Part shown: positions 27,207-35,294 of the stretch, piece by piece | How the letters are laid out: each line of letters opens with the position of its first letter | Position numbering within the stretch: the stretch's first letter is position 1 | DNA from: Veillonella dispar | GTDB taxonomy: Bacteria > Bacillota > Negativicutes > Veillonellales > Veillonellaceae | Reading direction: 5' to 3' | Assembly (NCBI RefSeq): GCF_900637515.1 | Contig: NZ_LR134375.1 | Location: forward strand, 1,199,952 to 1,263,951 | Length of the DNA stretch: 64,000 bases | The notes under the pieces: model-generated | Told to the model about the DNA's origin: nothing | What the model saw: only the letters and a program-made list of their open reading frames with translations | Databases searched by the model: none | Translations under genes and position numbers: made by a program

Positions 27207-29828
27207 CTATTTTACCAATGCCCAGTTCTCAGCATGATGCACATCTACAATAAGAGGAACATGTAATTCTACGACAGATTGCATGGTAGAACGCAATAAT
27301 TCTTCAACTGCTTCTAATTCTTCATTTACTACTTCTAATACAAGTTCGTCATGTACTTGTAATAAAAGTCGAGATTTGAAGTTTCCTTCCTCTAGTTTTT
27401 GCTCAACTTGGTTCATTGCTAACTTGATAATATCTGCAGCAGTACCTTGAATTGGTGTATTCATCGCCGTACGTTCAGCAAAGGAACGACGGTTAAAGTT
27501 ACGGCTGTTAATATCAGGAAGTTCGCGTTGACGGCCGAACATAGTGCGAACCTTACCAGTTTCATGGGCTTCCTGAACCATACGATCCATGTACTCTTTA
27601 ACCTTAGGATAACGGCTAAAGTATAAATCAATATAGTTTTTAGCTTCCCCCCGTGTGATGCCAAGGTCGCGAGATAAGCCAAAGTCAGAAATACCATAAA
27701 TAATACCGAAGTTAATAGCCTTAGCATGAGAACGCTCTTCGCTTGTTACATCCTCTTGGGCTTTACCTAGTACCTCTGCCGCAGTAAATCGGTGAATATC
27801 CTTACCATCAACGAATGCTTTGATCAAAGCTTCATCGCCAGAAAGATGCGCTAAAATACGTAACTCAATTTGAGAATAATCGGCACTCACTAATGTGTCG
27901 TACCCTGCACCTGGATAGAATAAGGCACGAATTTCACGGCCTTTTTCAGTACGAACAGGAATGTTTTGTAAGTTAGGATCAGAAGAGCTCAAACGGCCTG
28001 TAGCTGTAACCATTTGATTAAAGGTAGTGTGAATACGCTTAGTCTTATCATTAATAAGAACTGCCAAGCCTTCTAAGTAAGTAGAAACTAACTTAGCAAC
28101 AGAACGGTAGGCCAAGATTTTTTCAACGATTGGACTTTCATTACGAAGCATATCAAGTACTTCAGCATCTGTGGAATATCCAGTCTTAGTTTTCTTAATA
28201 ACTGGCAAGTTCATCTTTTCGAACAAGATAACCCCCAACTGTTTTGGAGAGTTTATGTTGAAAGTTTCACCAGCAAGATCATAAATCTCTTGTTGTACTT
28301 GGGCTAATTCATCTTTAAAGCGAGCTGTCGTTTCAGCCAGTTTATTTGTATCAATATATATACCATTTTTCTCCATTACTACTAAAGTATGAATCAATGG
28401 CAACTCAATTGTTTCATATAGAGACCAAAGCTCTTCACGGCGTGCAGATTCACAAGCTACTTCGTTCATAGCGAGTAAAGCTTTCACCATGGACACGCAT
28501 TCTACATCTACACTACCACTAGCAATGCTTGGCACGGAGAAGCGTTCCGTTAAATATAGATACCCGTAGTTAGTACGCGTAGGATCTAACAGATACGCTA
28601 GTAGAGACATATCATGGATACGTGCAGTATTGTCATTATTAAACAAAGAGATTTCAGCTGGCGACTCTTCACCTAATGCTTCTATTAGTTCTTTTGTTTG
28701 AGTAGTAACAATGGCCTTAGCCCCTTGTAACACCGCAAGAACAGCCTTTGTATCATTTGTTTTAACGATAGTATCACCATTAGAAAGATAGGCAGTCTCA
28801 ATAGTTCTAAATGGAGTTTTGCCATCGAGTACAACATGTACTGCTACTGTTTTATCTGTATAGAAGTCAGGGGTTAGAGCCTTAGCATCAGCTACATCGT
28901 CTAAAGAAATTTCTTCTTGTGGTGCAAAGAGAGAACCCAAATCACCAAAAGCTGCTTCCTCTCCGCCCATTACTTGTACGATACGAGGCGTTAATTTAGT
29001 AAATCCCAAGGTTTCGAATAAAGGCTGTACCTCAGAGGTATGGAAATTTTGTACAAAATCTTCAACCTTGTAAGATAAATCCATATCTGTCTTAATGGTT
29101 GCCAATTCACGAGATAAAAACGCTAAGTCTTTATTTTCTACGAGTCGCTCTTTTAATTTCTTACCGGAAATATCTTCGATATGGTCATATACAGATTCAA
29201 GATTACCGTATTCTGTAATCAATTTAAGAGCCGTTTTTTCACCTACACCTGGTACACCTGGAATATTATCGGAAGAATCCCCCATAAGAGCTTTCATTTC
29301 GATAACCTTATCTGGGCCATAACCATAAAGTTCCTCCATGTTATCAAGAGTAACCTCTAACATGTCAGAAATGCCTTTTTTAGTTAGGAATACATGACTA
29401 TGTTCTGTTACGAGTTGAAGGTTATCGCGGTCACCAGTAATAATTTTAACAGCCATTTCTGGTGTACCAAATTTCTTACTCAACGATCCTAGAATATCGT
29501 CCCCTTCAAAGCCTTCTTCTTCAATAACACAAATACCTAAAGCTTTTAATACATCTTGAATAAGACTAAATTGAGGGCGTAAATCCTCTGGTGCATCTGG
29601 ACGATTGCCTTTATATTCGCTATACATTTCAGTACGGAATGTTTGACGACCTTTATCAAAAGCTACCGCAATATAATCAGGGTTAATTTCTTCGTATAAT
29701 TTGATGAGCATTGTTAAAAAACCATACACTGCATTCGTTGGAGTCCCCAAAGCAGACTTCAACGGTGGTAACGCAAAAAATGCACGGAATAACAAACTAC
29801 TGCCATCTATAATCATTAATTTTTTCAT
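27207..29828 (-). CDS. polA: DNA polymerase I
   Basis: 873 aa. The N-terminal 5'-3' exonuclease (about 1-290) has DGSSLLFRAFFALPP and GDSSDNIPGVPGVGEKTA. The middle 3'-5' exonuclease domain (about 310-470) keeps the fold but lacks the metal-binding aspartates, as in Geobacillus Pol I, so no proofreading is expected. The C-terminal polymerase has DYSQIELRILAHLSGD (motif A), the O-helix around RSHAKAINFGIIYG and QVHDELVLEV (motif C). It works in repair and Okazaki fragment maturation. First gene of polA-coaE. Confidence 0.96.
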   Translation of the reverse strand: MKKLMIIDGSSLLFRAFFALPPLKSALGTPTNAVYGFLTMLIKLYEEINPDYIAVAFDKGRQTFRTEMYSEYKGNRPDAPEDLRPQFSLIQDVLKALGICVIEEEGFEGDDILGSLSKKFGTPEMAVKIITGDRDNLQLVTEHSHVFLTKKGISDMLEVTLDNMEELYGYGPDKVIEMKALMGDSSDNIPGVPGVGEKTALKLITEYGNLESVYDHIEDISGKKLKERLVENKDLAFLSRELATIKTDMDLSYKVEDFVQNFHTSEVQPLFETLGFTKLTPRIVQVMGGEEAAFGDLGSLFAPQEEISLDDVADAKALTPDFYTDKTVAVHVVLDGKTPFRTIETAYLSNGDTIVKTNDTKAVLAVLQGAKAIVTTQTKELIEALGEESPAEISLFNNDNTARIHDMSLLAYLLDPTRTNYGYLYLTERFSVPSIASGSVDVECVSMVKALLAMNEVACESARREELWSLYETIELPLIHTLVVMEKNGIYIDTNKLAETTARFKDELAQVQQEIYDLAGETFNINSPKQLGVILFEKMNLPVIKKTKTGYSTDAEVLDMLRNESPIVEKILAYRSVAKLVSTYLEGLAVLINDKTKRIHTTFNQMVTATGRLSSSDPNLQNIPVRTEKGREIRALFYPGAGYDTLVSADYSQIELRILAHLSGDEALIKAFVDGKDIHRFTAAEVLGKAQEDVTSEERSHAKAINFGIIYGISDFGLSRDLGITRGEAKNYIDLYFSRYPKVKEYMDRMVQEAHETGKVRTMFGRQRELPDINSRNFNRRSFAERTAMNTPIQGTAADIIKLAMNQVEQKLEEGNFKSRLLLQVHDELVLEVVNEELEAVEELLRSTMQSVVELHVPLIVDVHHAENWALVK

Positions 29829-29855
29829 AATACACCTCGCTTAATTCTATCCTTT

Positions 29856-29864
29856 ATTATAACA
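29856..29864 (-). promoter_or_regulatory. Extended -10 promoter of polA
   Basis: Minus strand TGTTATAAT, an exact extended -10, about 30 nt upstream of the polA ATG; no convincing -35 box. A GAGGTG ribosome site follows. Confidence 0.6.
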
Positions 29865-30032
29865 TAAGGGAGCTAACTAACTTTTAAAATCAAAATAATT
29901 AACTAATTACAACATTAGCAAATATATTAATAATCTTAATTTCATAAAACAGACTTATATGCTATAGTTAAAGAACAGTAGAAAATGTTTTATATTTCAT
30001 ACTCACAAGGAAAATATTGGGCTGAAAAGTCC

Positions 30033-30061
30033 TTGCGTATCAATATGTGGTATGATATAAT
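30033..30061 (+). promoter_or_regulatory. Promoter of rpsT
   Basis: Plus strand: TTGCGT (30033-30038), 17 nt, perfect TATAAT (30056-30061). The leader to the rpsT start is short, about 35 nt. Confidence 0.82.
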
Positions 30062-30101
30062 CATTCAGGTATAAGAAACGATTTTTAAGGAGGTGACTCA
30101 A

Positions 30102-30362
30102 TTGCCAAACATTAAATCCAGTATTAGAAGCGTAAAAACGGATGCTGAACGTCGTGCGAAAAACGCCGCTGTAAAATCTCAAATCCGTACAGCAGCTCGT
30201 AAAACCGTTGAAGCTGTTCAAGCAGGCGCAGTAGAAGAAGCAAAACAAGCACTTGTTCATGCTACTAGCGTAATTGATAAAGCAGCCTCCAAAGGTGTAC
30301 TTCATAAAAACACTGCAGCTCGCAAAAAATCCAACCTTGCAGCTAAAGTAAACGCTTTATAA
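30102..30362 (+). CDS. rpsT: 30S ribosomal protein S20
   Basis: 86 aa, basic and helical, with the S20 pattern PNIKSSIRSVKTDAERRAKN at the start and HKNTAARKKSNLAAKV at the end. It binds 16S rRNA early in 30S assembly. I choose the TTG at 30102, which has AAGGAGG 8 nt upstream; a GTG at 30093 overlaps the ribosome site. UUG starts on rpsT are known in other bacteria and are linked to translational control. Own promoter and terminator; one of four plus-strand genes. Confidence 0.96.
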   Translation: MPNIKSSIRSVKTDAERRAKNAAVKSQIRTAARKTVEAVQAGAVEEAKQALVHATSVIDKAASKGVLHKNTAARKKSNLAAKVNAL

Positions 30363-30379
30363 TTTCTAAAGCAAGTAAG

Positions 30380-30414
30380 ACAGTCTCTCGGATATCCGTT
30401 GAGACTGTTTTTTT
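30380..30414 (+). terminator. Terminator after rpsT
   Basis: ACAGTCTC (30380-30387) pairs with GAGACTGT (30401-30408), with an inner CGGATATCCG palindrome, then seven T. Confidence 0.9.
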
Positions 30415-30505
30415 ATGCTTTTTTCAATTTTTCAATAATATTCTTTTCGTTTTTTATACAGTTATATTTTATTACGCCCTATGGGCAGATTAGAGGACTA
30501 TTACT

Positions 30506-32710
30506 ATGAGAACACTATTATTAATGCGTGGTGCTCCTGCTAGTGGTAAGTCTCAGTGGATTCATGACAACAATCTTGAGGCTTACACCTTAGAAGCCGA
30601 TCATTTCCGTATGCTATTACGCAGCCCTTCTCTTGGTGAGGACGGTTGGTATATTTCACAAGAGGATAATGGTCCGGCCTGGGAGCTCCTCCTAGATTGC
30701 TTAGAAAAACGAATGAGCAATGGCGACTTTGTCGTTTTAGATGCTACCCACACTACATCTAAAGCTGTTAATGCATATAAAGAATTGCTTAACAAATATA
30801 AATATACTGTATATTACTACGAACCAGATACATCACTAGAAGAATGCTTGGCTCGTAATGCAGAACGTACAGATTACAAACGAGTACCGGAGCAAGTCAT
30901 TCACCGTATGCACAAGGTGATTAAGACAACACCATTACCAAAGTTTTGTAAGAAAATAAATTCTATCGATGAAATCAACAATTACTTTACCGTAGATTTG
31001 ACAAATCAATATGAACGAGTGCGTATCATTGGTGATATTCACGGTTGTTACACGGCATTACAACAAGCTATCTCACCTTGGGATGAAAAAACACTTTACA
31101 TCTTTTGTGGTGACTATTTGGAACGCGGTATTGAAAATAAAGAAATGATGTACGAAATGATGCGTCTTAGTACATTGCCTAATACTATTATGTTAGAAGG
31201 TAATCACGAACGACATATCGCAAACTTTGCTTTCAATACAAATTTAGATCGTTCCAAACGATTTATGAAAGAAGTAGTAGCACCTATCATAAAAGATATG
31301 ACTAAAAAAGAAGTTGAATCTCTTCAACGAGAATTACGCCTCTTTTATAAATCACTTCGTCAATGTTATCCATTTAGTTTCCATGGCAAGAAATATTTAG
31401 TATCCCATGGTGGTCTTTCCTATGTACCTAATATGACCTTTATAGCTACCTCTACCTTTATTAATGGTTTTGGAGCTTACGAAACAGATATTGCTAAAAT
31501 ATATGATGCTAATTACGAAAAAGGTATGTGTCAAAACTTTATTCAAATTCATGGTCATCGCGGTGTTCCCGATGGTACATATTCCTTCTGTTTAGAAGGA
31601 GAAGTAGAATTTGGTGGAGAGCTTAAATACATTGATATTACTGCAGATGCATTTACTAAAAGTGGTATTAAAAATGATGTGTACGATAAAGATTACATGC
31701 GCCATGAATACCAAAACATGACACAACATCTTATCTACACACAAAATGAAGATATTAATATTTTAGGTAATTCTAAATTAGTAAAAGTAAAAAAATGCTC
31801 CCCTAACCTATACTCCTTGAATTTCACCTCTCGTGTATTCCATAAACGACTATGGAACGAAAGTACCGTACAAGCGCGAGGATTATTTGTAGATCGCTTA
31901 ACAGGAGATGTGAAATTACGTAGTTATAATAAATTCTTTAATCTCAATGAGCGGCCAGAAACAGAGTTAAATAATTTGGCTAATACACTCTCCTTCCCTG
32001 TTGAAATCCGAACTAAAGAAAATGGATACCTTGCTATCCTTGGTGTTATCAAAGATGAACTAATTTTTGCTTCTAAATCTACTACAGAAGGTATGCATGT
32101 AGATTTGTTTAAAGATTTATTCCAAAAATTACCTGAAGCCTTACAAGAAGAAATCAACGAATTATTAAAATGTAATTGCTGTTCTATGATGTTTGAAGTC
32201 ATCAGCCAAGAAGATACACATATTATAAAATATGACCAAGATCATCTTTATGTACTTGATATGATTCAAAATACGTTAGATGTAAATGGTAAACATATTG
32301 ATGTATCATTCTCTAGAAAGAGGCTAGCAGAACTAGACTCCATCCTTAAGAAATATGATACACAATTGATATCTATTGTAAAAACAGTTCAACAAGTAAA
32401 TACTATGGACGAACTGACAAACATCATAAATAAAGAACTCAATTCACATCATGAGTCTGAAGGCTTTGTGTTAGTCGATAGCAATGGCTTTATGACAAAA
32501 TTTAAAGGTCCTTATTATAATACTTGGAAGTACCGGCGAAATCGAATTCTAGAACCATATCAACAAAACGGTAAAATTCCTTATGAGAACTGTAAAAACG
32601 AAGATGATAGAAAATTTGCAGATTTCTTGAGTACACTAGAATATGATGTAGTTTGTAAGTCTACCTTACTAAATATTAAAGCAATGATGGAAAGTAAAGG
32701 CTTGCTATAA
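30506..32710 (+). CDS. Three-domain polynucleotide kinase-phosphatase-RNA ligase, putative RNA repair enzyme
   Basis: 734 aa with three modules. Residues 1-160: a P-loop kinase with GAPASGKS (9-16) and LDATHTT, like the 5'-OH polynucleotide kinases of phage T4 and bacterial Pnkp. Residues 170-380: a calcineurin-type metallophosphatase with GDIHGC (about 176), GDYLERG, EGNHERH, VSHGG and HGHRG. Residues 400-734: a nucleotidyltransferase with TKENGYL (candidate adenylated Lys504), EGFVLV (about 652-655) and MTKFKGPYY, resembling T4 Rnl1-type RNA ligase. Together these could heal and seal RNA with 2',3'-cyclic phosphate and 5'-OH ends, for example cleaved tRNA anticodon loops. Unlike the Pnkp/Hen1 systems, no methyltransferase gene is adjacent. 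The start ATG at 30506 follows AGAGGA. Single gene, plus strand. Confidence 0.85.
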   Translation: MRTLLLMRGAPASGKSQWIHDNNLEAYTLEADHFRMLLRSPSLGEDGWYISQEDNGPAWELLLDCLEKRMSNGDFVVLDATHTTSKAVNAYKELLNKYKYTVYYYEPDTSLEECLARNAERTDYKRVPEQVIHRMHKVIKTTPLPKFCKKINSIDEINNYFTVDLTNQYERVRIIGDIHGCYTALQQAISPWDEKTLYIFCGDYLERGIENKEMMYEMMRLSTLPNTIMLEGNHERHIANFAFNTNLDRSKRFMKEVVAPIIKDMTKKEVESLQRELRLFYKSLRQCYPFSFHGKKYLVSHGGLSYVPNMTFIATSTFINGFGAYETDIAKIYDANYEKGMCQNFIQIHGHRGVPDGTYSFCLEGEVEFGGELKYIDITADAFTKSGIKNDVYDKDYMRHEYQNMTQHLIYTQNEDINILGNSKLVKVKKCSPNLYSLNFTSRVFHKRLWNESTVQARGLFVDRLTGDVKLRSYNKFFNLNERPETELNNLANTLSFPVEIRTKENGYLAILGVIKDELIFASKSTTEGMHVDLFKDLFQKLPEALQEEINELLKCNCCSMMFEVISQEDTHIIKYDQDHLYVLDMIQNTLDVNGKHIDVSFSRKRLAELDSILKKYDTQLISIVKTVQQVNTMDELTNIINKELNSHHESEGFVLVDSNGFMTKFKGPYYNTWKYRRNRILEPYQQNGKIPYENCKNEDDRKFADFLSTLEYDVVCKSTLLNIKAMMESKGLL

Positions 32711-32742
32711 TTAAATAAGAAATATATTTCTATAAAGTAAAA

Positions 32743-32777
32743 AACGACCAACTTATGATGTACATAAGTTGGTCGTT
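32743..32777. terminator. Bidirectional terminator between the RNA-repair gene and deoB
   Basis: Perfect 15-bp stem, AACGACCAACTTATG (32743-32757) and its complement (32763-32777), with a 5-nt loop. A run of six T follows on the minus strand and a weaker T-rich tail on the plus strand. The two genes converge here. Confidence 0.9.
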
Positions 32778-32803
32778 CTTTATGATGTAACTAACTATTT
32801 TAA

Positions 32804-32847
32804 AGATACTACCAGTTAAAACTATTTATTTTTAACTGGTAGTATCT
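32804..32847. repeat. 18-bp perfect palindromic repeat, copy 1
   Basis: AGATACTACCAGTTAAAA (32804-32821) and its exact complement (32830-32847) around an 8-nt AT loop. The inner 14 bp of each arm occur again at 62096-62131 with a different 8-nt loop. It lies outside the terminator at 32743-32777, between convergent genes. Confidence 0.85.
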
Positions 32848-32949
32848 CAATATAGCATATTATCTTTATTATTTTGAAATTATATCAGTGTCATACATAG
32901 GTAGTAATATAGATTCTAAACCTAAAAGTACGAAAAACATATTAGAAAA

Positions 32950-34122
32950 TTATTTACTAAGTTTCATCATAAACGATGTTCCAATATCCCATTGTTTTAA
33001 ACCAAAGTTTTCTAATATAGTTTCCCCAATATCAGCAAAGCTTTTTCTATCACCAAGGTCTATGGGGCCATCAATACGTGGACTATAACCAAGAATAGGT
33101 ACTAATTCACGAGTATGATCGGTTCCCTTCCAAGTTGGATCGTTACCATGGTCTGCGGTGACGAGTAATAAATCATCATCATTTAGTAATTGCAATAAGC
33201 CGCCTAGCTGGTAATCAAAGTCCTCAATAGCTCGTTTGTATCCTTCTACATTTCTGCGATGACCATATAAGCTATCAAATTCAACGAGGTTAACCATCAT
33301 TAAACCACGCTCAAAGGAGGAACCAAGTAAGTATGGAACCATATTCATGCCATGGGAATTAGTCTTTGTTGGATAGCTTTCATCCCATCCTACATGGGCA
33401 TAAATATCGCCAATTTTACCAACTGCTACTGTTGGCACACCAGCATCTTGTAACTCTTGTTGTACCATCTTTTTCTCTGGCATACGACTATAATCATGAC
33501 GATTTGAGGTACGTACAAAACTGCCAAGCTCACCTACGAATGGACGAGCGATGATACGGCCTACATAATAATCACCAACGCAAACCTTATCACGGGTAAT
33601 TTGACATATATGATATAGTTCCTCTAGAGGGATCACATCCTCATGGGCGGCAATTTGAAATACAGAATCTGCCGAGGTATATACAATAGGCTTACCTGTT
33701 TTGATGTGCTCTGCTCCCAGACGTTCAATAATTTCTGTACCAGATGCAACTTCATTACCTAAATAACCATAGCCCGTTTCCTTTGTGAAAGTATCCATTA
33801 ATTCTTTTGGAAAACCTTCGTAAAAGGTTGGGAATGGAACGGTAACAGGATGCCCCATCATCTCCCAATGACCACTTGTTGTATCTTTACCAGTGCTGAG
33901 CTCCGCCATACGACCAAAAGCACCGTTAATGCTTTCACCGGTATCTGCAATATCGGCAATATGTCCTAGTCCTAAAGATTTCAAATTTGGGCAATGAATT
34001 TTACCTGCTGTTGATTCAATATGACCTAATGTATTAGAACCTTCATCACCAAATTTTGCAGCATCAGCAGCGTGACCGATACCAACAGAGTCCATAACTA
34101 ATAGGATAATTCGTTTAAACAT
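32950..34122 (-). CDS. deoB: Phosphopentomutase
   Basis: 390 aa. The alkaline phosphatase-superfamily metal sites are visible in LVMDSVGIG (about 7-15) with DEGSNTLGH, and in VTADHGNDPTWKGTDHTRE near the C-terminus; the phosphorylated residue lies in KDTTSGHWEMMG. It interconverts ribose 1-phosphate or deoxyribose 1-phosphate with the 5-phosphates in nucleoside salvage. It lies 21 nt after the NUDIX gene and is probably cotranscribed with it. Confidence 0.95.
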   Translation of the reverse strand: MFKRIILLVMDSVGIGHAADAAKFGDEGSNTLGHIESTAGKIHCPNLKSLGLGHIADIADTGESINGAFGRMAELSTGKDTTSGHWEMMGHPVTVPFPTFYEGFPKELMDTFTKETGYGYLGNEVASGTEIIERLGAEHIKTGKPIVYTSADSVFQIAAHEDVIPLEELYHICQITRDKVCVGDYYVGRIIARPFVGELGSFVRTSNRHDYSRMPEKKMVQQELQDAGVPTVAVGKIGDIYAHVGWDESYPTKTNSHGMNMVPYLLGSSFERGLMMVNLVEFDSLYGHRRNVEGYKRAIEDFDYQLGGLLQLLNDDDLLLVTADHGNDPTWKGTDHTRELVPILGYSPRIDGPIDLGDRKSFADIGETILENFGLKQWDIGTSFMMKLSK

Positions 34123-34143
34123 ATATCCTCCTATTATGTAATA

Positions 34144-34677
34144 TTATTTGAGGTACGGCATTGCTAGCATAAGGGCTGCCAAAGATTTGCTATCCTTAAT
34201 TTGCTCCGCCTTGATAGCCTCTAATAATTCAGGTAAAGTAAAATACTCAAGTTCCACATATTCGTCTGGATCCCAATTAGTTTCGCCCATAGTAAGATCT
34301 TTTGCTAAATATAAATGTAGCACTTCATTACAGAAGCCAGGACTTGTAGCAATTGTGCCCAACGGAATCCATTGGTTCGCACGATAACCTGTTTCCTCTG
34401 CTAACTCACGTTTAGCACAAGTTAGAGGCTCTTCATTCGGATCCAATTTACCTGCTGGAATTTCAAGCAAAGGCTGTTGCAAAGCATAACGGAACTGACG
34501 CTCCATTACAATCTTATTATCTTCTGTAACAACTACAATAGCCGTTGCACCAGGATGATGAACAACCTCACGCCATGCTTCATTACCATTAACATCTGCT
34601 ATATCATAAGTAACTTTAATTAGTTTACCATCAAACTTCATTTCGCTAGACTTTTGTATCTCTTTGCTAATTGCCAT
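34144..34677 (-). CDS. NUDIX hydrolase, ADP-ribose pyrophosphatase type
   Basis: 177 aa. The NUDIX box is complete: G-x5-E-x7-REL-x-EETG in GKLDPNEEPLTCAKRELAEETG (about residues 80-101), preceded by the EIPA segment typical of ADP-ribose pyrophosphatases. It probably splits ADP-ribose into AMP and ribose 5-phosphate. That fits its place before deoB, which also yields ribose 5-phosphate. GGAGG precedes the ATG. Confidence 0.92.
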   Translation of the reverse strand: MAISKEIQKSSEMKFDGKLIKVTYDIADVNGNEAWREVVHHPGATAIVVVTEDNKIVMERQFRYALQQPLLEIPAGKLDPNEEPLTCAKRELAEETGYRANQWIPLGTIATSPGFCNEVLHLYLAKDLTMGETNWDPDEYVELEYFTLPELLEAIKAEQIKDSKSLAALMLAMPYLK

Positions 34678-34771
34678 AATAGCCTCCTTAATGTTTATAA
34701 CTATTATGATACCACACAGAGAAATAAATATATATAATTCATAACTTAATATAATTATAACTAAATATAAT

Positions 34772-34806
34772 TATAAAAAGCCGCCCAACATAGGTTGAGC
34801 GGCTTT
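34772..34806 (-). terminator. Terminator after dut
   Basis: AAAGCCGC and GCGGCTTT outer arms with CAAC/GTTG inside (about 34777-34806). A T-rich run follows on the minus strand. It ends the pnp-dut unit. Confidence 0.88.
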
Positions 34807-34834
34807 CATCATTCTATTCAGAATTGTATGTAGT

Positions 34835-35284
34835 TTACATTGTACCAGTGCTACCGATACCACCTGTACGTACGCCTGTTGCATCGTCATCGTTTGTGAG
34901 TAGGTATTTAGAGAATATACCTTGGGCAACGCGTTCGCCTTTTTCAAGGGTAACTGTTTCTTTGCCAAAGTTTAGGAGGGCAATCATGATATGACCTTCG
35001 TTCTCCTCATTATTGTAGTAATCGCTATCGATGATACCAGTACTATTCACAAGTGCAAGATGGCGTTTAATGGCCATGCTAGAACGGATATGAATAGCAA
35101 GATATTCGTCATACGCCATGAAAGCTTTAAGACCTGTTGGAACGAGTACTACTTGACCTGGTTCTAAAGTAACAGCTTCAGCGCATTCAATATCATAGCC
35201 TGCACTTTCTGTTGTTTTACGTGTCGGTAAATTGATATCTTGTTCTTCAAAAGCAGAAACTACTTCAAAGCCACGAATATCCAT
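34835..35284 (-). CDS. dut: dUTP diphosphatase
   Basis: 149 aa, trimeric dUTPase family. Motifs: SAGYDIECAE (motif 1), IRSSMAIKR (motif 2), STGIIDSDYY (motif 3), KGERVAQGIF (motif 4) and a glycine-rich C-terminal tail RTGGIGSTG (motif 5). It hydrolyses dUTP to dUMP and pyrophosphate, keeping uracil out of DNA. It lies 10 nt after pnp in the same unit. Confidence 0.95.
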   Translation of the reverse strand: MDIRGFEVVSAFEEQDINLPTRKTTESAGYDIECAEAVTLEPGQVVLVPTGLKAFMAYDEYLAIHIRSSMAIKRHLALVNSTGIIDSDYYNNEENEGHIMIALLNFGKETVTLEKGERVAQGIFSKYLLTNDDDATGVRTGGIGSTGTM

Positions 35285-35294
35285 GTAACACCTC

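Noticed and set aside
27207-29828. Proofreading-proficient DNA polymerase I
   Set aside because: The middle domain lacks the acidic metal ligands of the 3'-5' exonuclease; it looks like the inactive Firmicute type.
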